NCBI GenBank assembly: GCA_001414485.1
Contig: LLEY01000145.1
Coordinates: 1 to 64,000 of the forward strand
Direction of reading: 5' to 3'
Source: Calycina herbarum
Taxonomy: Eukaryota > Ascomycota > Leotiomycetes > Helotiales > Pezizellaceae
DNA: 64,000 nucleotides
The position numbers and the translations under genes are program-made. Below the pieces are notes generated by a model that did not search any database, was not told where the DNA came from, and was given only the letters and a program-made list of their open reading frames with translations. Shown here piece after piece: positions 60,402-64,000 of this stretch; position 1 is the stretch's first letter, and every line of letters starts with the position of its first letter.

Positions 60402-61466
60402 ATGTCGGTCTCGCATTCTCGGTCGGAGTCGGACGACGACGAGGCTGAGGTTGGAGTCTGTCTCGCATTCAATGACGCTGGTGTAAGTGCTGTTCACTTG
60501 CACATCGGACGCCAAACCGCTTTCCACGACATCTTCCATGAATACCTCCGCCAAAAAAACAAAGACCCTGAACTGTATGTATTCTCCTACACCCGCACCC
60601 ATACAACGGTGATTCGAATTCACGATTCCTCTACTCCCGCATCGGTAAGCTGTGAGCTGCTGCAGCCCTTTCCCTATAAATCCTCAATTCATCACACGCT
60701 AATTGGGATTGTATTCAACTAGCTATGGACGACATGGCGATGATCATCTGCAAGAATGTGAATGTTCAGTTCAATATTCAATACTTCGTCGGCGACTAGG
60801 TGCTGGCCTGGCGAACACGTATTCCTCGCAAGGCTAAGCTGCGTACTTTCTGGCCCTCCTTCCCCTTGGAAACTGGACAGCCACATGAATTCCTCGAGAT
60901 TGTGCGCCATGTTAATATTCTAAACGAGGATCTGACCCCGCATTCCGTGAGTTTCCTACCTCTCTGCACTCTAATAGCCTTTCAGATGCTTACTTCTTGT
61001 CAGTACGGTTTTGACGAATCTGTCCGCTTGCAGGTGAGACCACGCACCAAGGTTTCCCACAAATTTGAGTTTCGCTTCATGACCTCCCACTTTGACGACA
61101 AGTTCCCTCTAGCGACGACTTTCCTCGTTAATGTAAATCACTCGGTCTACCACATTTTCAATCAGTTCAAATGGGGTGGACTCAATAGTCACAACACGCG
61201 TCTCGTCTACCGCAGGCTTTCTGTTCTCCACACCCAAACTCCGAACTCGGTAAGTGTTTTGATTCTTGCACCTTTCTCCGCCTTCCTTGTTGATTTCCCC
61301 GCAGCTTCAGATGTTAAACAACTCGAAGGTAATTGTGGTTTCGGGATCCGGAGCCACTCAGCCTGAGTTAGATCTCGAGTCTCTTGTTGGTGCGAACGGC
61401 ATCAAGAACGGGATGGATTTCGTACACGATGAATCAGATTCCGCTTCTAAGGTGTCGTCAGCTTGA
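60402..61466 (+). pseudogene. Four-exon gene with one in-frame TAG, unknown function
   Basis: Proposed exons: 60402-60651, 60723-60946, 61004-61249 and 61305-61466. The lengths sum to 882 nt, a frame of 293 residues plus stop. Introns use GTGAGC...CTAG, GTGAGT...TCAG and GTAAGT...GCAG, with CTAAT-type branch sites in the first two. The protein starts MSVSHSRSESDDDEAEV, is acidic at both ends and has no membrane segment; inner motifs include LAWRTRIPRKAKLRTFWPS and HKFEFRFMTSHFDDKF. One TAG at 60797-60799 interrupts exon 2 where the frame continues unchanged, consistent with CAG-to-TAG. Either it is a recently silenced gene or the model is wrong there. I do not recognise the family. Confidence 0.6.
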
Positions 61467-61795
61467 CAGGAATTGTGGTTCGGTTTAAGGAGTGGCTAAG
61501 GATCTTCGGTGCTTCCTCCATACTGCTTTCGAGCTTTTTTTTCGTTTGCCCAGCTCGTTATATACTTCGGGGTATAATCTACGTTTATTCCTTTTACTTA
61601 GTCTTAATAAATCATATAGGCTTTTCTAATATAAAGCTATCTTACGTGACTTTCTCGTATTAGTAAAGGTTTTAAAAACTGGCTTATATAACTAGGTCTT
61701 TATATTTTATAAAGAATAAAAAGAATAAAGAAAATACTATTACTTTTCTCTATCTTTTATATTTATAAATTATTCTATATATATCTTATTTCTAT
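61467..61795. other. Gene flank becoming AT-rich
   Basis: From about 61560 the DNA becomes AT-rich, with RIP-like composition. No gene is seen. Confidence 0.4.
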
Positions 61796-61953
61796 ATTTC
61801 ACTTATTTTATTATACTAACTATCTCTCGATCTCTATCTCTTACTCTCTTATTTCTTACTTTCTTATATAGGTCTTAAATAGCTTTCTAAAACACTCTAA
61901 AAAGATTAAAATTCCTCTAAAATTCTTCTAAAACACTCTAAAATCAGAAGATT
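61796..61953 (-). repeat. Inverted repeat, right copy
   Basis: The reverse complement (TTCTGATTTTAGAGTGTTTTAG onward) aligns with 57790-57935. It has more A/T and a short extra AG-rich run (AGAGAGTAAGAGATAGAG). Confidence 0.75.
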
Positions 61954-62501
61954 TCACTCCGCGATATTGTTCTATTAACTACTACGGTGACGGATTCACG
62001 TAATATAGTTATACTTCTAGAAAGAGTATTAAATATATGCTTATCACTAGATTTGAACTCTTAGTTAAGAAGGCAGAGTAAATACCAGCCTAAAATCATT
62101 AGTATAGGTAGGGGAAATATATATAGAGGGCTGTCGGCCGGTGTCGTATACCTTCTCGTTAGTCCTACCTCTAAGTTGTCAAGTCAGAGCTTTTTCTATA
62201 TTCGTAACTAGTACCCCTATCGATCTACTAGGCTATTCTACGAGGCTTACTTTGCCGAGTAGGCGAGTTTTTTTGATTCCTAACTAAGAACTACTTATTT
62301 AACTCGAAGTAGAGAACCCGCTACGAATAGTAAATAAGACTCGTATATTATTCACTCGGAAGAAGAAAGCGACTCGATGACTTAAGTACTCAAGAGTTGG
62401 GTTAGTGTTGCGTTAAGGAAAATTCATTAAACATGCTACAAACTATTTAGGATTCTACATTTGTAAAAATATAAATAAGAAAGGTCGTCCGCTATTCTTA
62501 T
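61954..62501. other. No gene seen
   Basis: AT-rich to mixed DNA. Fragments resembling coding sequence near 62180-62400 have no recognised domain. Confidence 0.35.
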
Positions 62502-62667
62502 GTAACCTGCAAATAGCACTAATAATTTTTGAAATATTTTATTGAATGAACTTACTTTGTATGGAGAACTCTTGGGTCATTTCAATAACCTAGTAAAAGA
62601 AACTTATAGTATTCGTACGTGACCTAAGAATAGTAATTTTATGTGGCATATGCTATTTGTAGGTTAC
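62502..62667. repeat. Short inverted-repeat unit (about 166 bp)
   Basis: GTAACCTGCAAATAGCA at 62502-62518 pairs with TGCTATTTGTAGGTTAC at 62651-62667, with one mismatch. Its right arm overlaps the left end of the MITE-like element by a few bases. Confidence 0.55.
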
Positions 62668-63252
62668 CTACGGCATCCTGAATGCACCAAAAAGTCGGAT
62701 TGACTAAATCGCAAATAGAAAATCGCAAATCGCAAAGTGTTACTTTTTATAAGTATAAAATAGAAGAGTTTTAAATTTAAATTCCCTCTCCCTCTTTCCC
62801 CCCCTATATCTATCTTAAGACCTAATAGTCTTATATACAGCTACTAGCTAATTAGAGAACAGAGAGGGATAACAGGTATCACGTGTATAGTAGTGACATT
62901 ACCCCCGGCCTCCTTACTATTACCTAACTGTTGTATCGCATTCTTACTATTGTTTCTAGATAAATAATAGAGAGGGGGAGAGAGAAGAGAGAGGAGAGGA
63001 ATATGTTTGCTTCCTTAACTCCCCTTACCTACGCTAGGAAAAACTTTCCCCTGAAATGTTTGCTTACCCCCTCACCCCATCTCCTCCTATACTCTCTCTC
63101 CTACATATATATGATATATAGAAGAAGGGAAAGGGGAGCGAGAGAATAAGAGAATAAGAGAATAAGTAGATGGTAAGGGATAATTTGCGATTTGCGATTT
63201 GCGATTTAGTCGATTCCGACTTTTTGGTGTATCCAGGACGCCCTATTACCTA
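62660..63252. mobile_element. MITE-like element with about 60-bp TIRs
   Basis: The left end reads GCATCCTGAATGCACC then AAAAAGTCGGATTGACTAAA; the right end, inverted, reads GCGTCCTGGATACACC then AAAAAGTCGGAATCGACTAAA. Just inside both TIRs are 2-3 copies of the subterminal repeat ATCGCAAAT. The 450-bp interior holds purine- and pyrimidine-rich stretches and no ORF. TSD uncertain. It looks like a non-autonomous DNA transposon. Confidence 0.7.
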
Positions 63253-63621
63253 CGAATTTGAAGAAAATTGTATATGTTAAAGAATTCCCAGGACGGGTGT
63301 CTATTTCTCAATTTAGAGTTTGAAAACATACTGCAATTGATGGAATAGTTTTAAGTCAAGCATTGTCCAGCACTATTAGAAACCAATGAAATGAGAAAAG
63401 AGTTACGCGAGCCACCGAGGAAGGTTCACTTGTTACCAGTGAGTGCTCTTACACTCCAAAATGAACCTTCTATAATGAATCCTTATAGTACAAATTGTCT
63501 TACATTCATGCCGAGTGCTTCTTCGAAGTCTCGACTCTCTTCGTCCAATTATCCCCCTTTTTACACCTAAATCATACACCCTTCAGCTCATCTCATCTCG
63601 CCAGCCTAACAACCCAAATAC
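63253..63621. other. Intergenic, 3' side of the NDUFAF7 gene
   Basis: Ordinary composition. The 61-codon frame at 63495-63680 on the plus strand is taken as a chance frame overlapping the gene end. Confidence 0.4.
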
Positions 63622-64000
63622 TCACTCAACTCCACCCCCAAACCCAACAGGTTTCCTCCCCCCACTCTCCGGCACAATAGCCAAAGCCTTATAAACCTTC
63701 CCCATCCCACTCCCCCCTCTATCAACTAACCTCCTCCACGCCCCCTCAACACCTTTAATTTTCTCATCCACCCCTTCTCCTTCCTTCCCTCCCTTACCAG
63801 CAACCCATTTCCCCTTCTCCAAACTCTTAACCAACATCTCTGCCCTCTCCTTAATCCCCATAGCCCCAAGAAAACCTGCCTGCTCAACAGGACCATGGAC
63901 CTCGACCCCGTTACTAGCATTAAGCGCCGCCTCAGCTAGACCGGTGAAATCCACGTCGGCACTGAGATCCACGAGTCCGGGTGCTGAGAATGGGGAGACG
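63622..64000 (-). CDS. NDUFAF7: NDUFAF7/MidA-family complex I assembly methyltransferase, C-terminal part
   Basis: NDUFAF7 is a mitochondrial SAM-dependent methyltransferase that dimethylates an arginine of complex I subunit NDUFS2 during assembly. The frame is open through the right edge (about 125 residues visible) and ends at TGA, 63622-63624. Family landmarks are visible: LSADVDFTGLAEAAL, VEVHGPVEQAGFLGAMGIKE, GAWRRLVDRGGSGMGKVYKA, LAIVP and PVGFGGG. A Gly/Lys-rich insert separates the last two blocks. The methyltransferase core and any mitochondrial targeting peptide lie outside the window. No RIP-type stops; composition is GC-normal. No intron is needed in the visible part. Assigned by recognition of the C-terminal motif set. 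Confidence 0.85.
   Translation of the reverse strand, partial: VSPFSAPGLVDLSADVDFTGLAEAALNASNGVEVHGPVEQAGFLGAMGIKERAEMLVKSLEKGKWVAGKGGKEGEGVDEKIKGVEGAWRRLVDRGGSGMGKVYKALAIVPESGGRKPVGFGGGVE

Noticed and set aside
62050..62100. tRNA-like 3' half (GATTTGAACTCTTAG on the plus strand, inverted T-loop motif)
   Set aside because: The T stem does not pair and no acceptor or D arm could be built. At best it is a decayed tRNA-derived repeat.
63726..63920. 64-codon minus-strand frame in the right-end gene
   Set aside because: It overlaps the NDUFAF7 frame in another phase and has no family match.

Overview
The window looks like a chromosome arm of a filamentous ascomycete (Pezizomycotina type). Three things point there: short GT-AG introns in the two single-copy genes near the right end, the 3' end of a mitochondrial complex I assembly factor gene (NDUFAF7/MidA family) at the right edge, and about 50 kb of very AT-rich repeat DNA bearing the mark of repeat-induced point mutation (RIP). 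In nearly every transposon reading frame the in-frame stops sit where CAG or CAA (Gln) would be expected, and copies differ almost only by C-to-T or G-to-A.

Layout. 0.2-8.6 kb: a RIP-damaged Helitron on the minus strand, with a Rep/PIF1 helicase and a second ORF. 8.9-13.3 kb: a 5'-truncated Ty3/Gypsy chromovirus (A, plus strand). 13.3-14.5 kb: a minisatellite of about 17 units of 70 bp. 14.5-16.6 kb: less mutated DNA with a broken DUF3435 gene, the family that includes Starship captain recombinases. 16.6-57.2 kb: two adjoining nested transposon stacks. 57.2-64 kb: gene-bearing DNA with a four-helix membrane protein gene, a broken four-exon gene, inverted repeats, a MITE-like element and the NDUFAF7 gene end.

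The nests can be read in order from 5-bp target duplications (TA for the Fot1 element). Chromovirus H carries a full-length chromovirus B (16998-24244, TSD ACGAG) inside its chromodomain. Beside it lie a Gypsy gag region G and its 5' LTR. That LTR was hit by a Fot1/pogo element F, which was hit inside the transposase by chromovirus C (TSD CTATC), whose integrase was hit by short-LTR Gypsy element N1 (TSD ATCTT). The same LTR was hit again by chromovirus D (TSD ACTTT), which carries a solo LTR (TATAG), a gag-only LTR element X (GAAAT) and N2, a sister of N1 (GAATA). Removing the inserts rejoins the interrupted frames of H, F, C and D.

Most interesting: every chromovirus copy here that keeps its 3' part carries an extra reading frame on the strand opposite to gag-pol, between the chromodomain and the 3' LTR. 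In A, B and D it encodes diverged homologues of a coiled-coil protein; in C a different, apparently cysteine-rich protein. This looks like a conserved antisense cargo gene. No rRNA, convincing tRNA or CRISPR array was seen. All coordinates come from reading the sequence by eye; element ends with TSDs are precise, ends of degraded reading frames are approximate.
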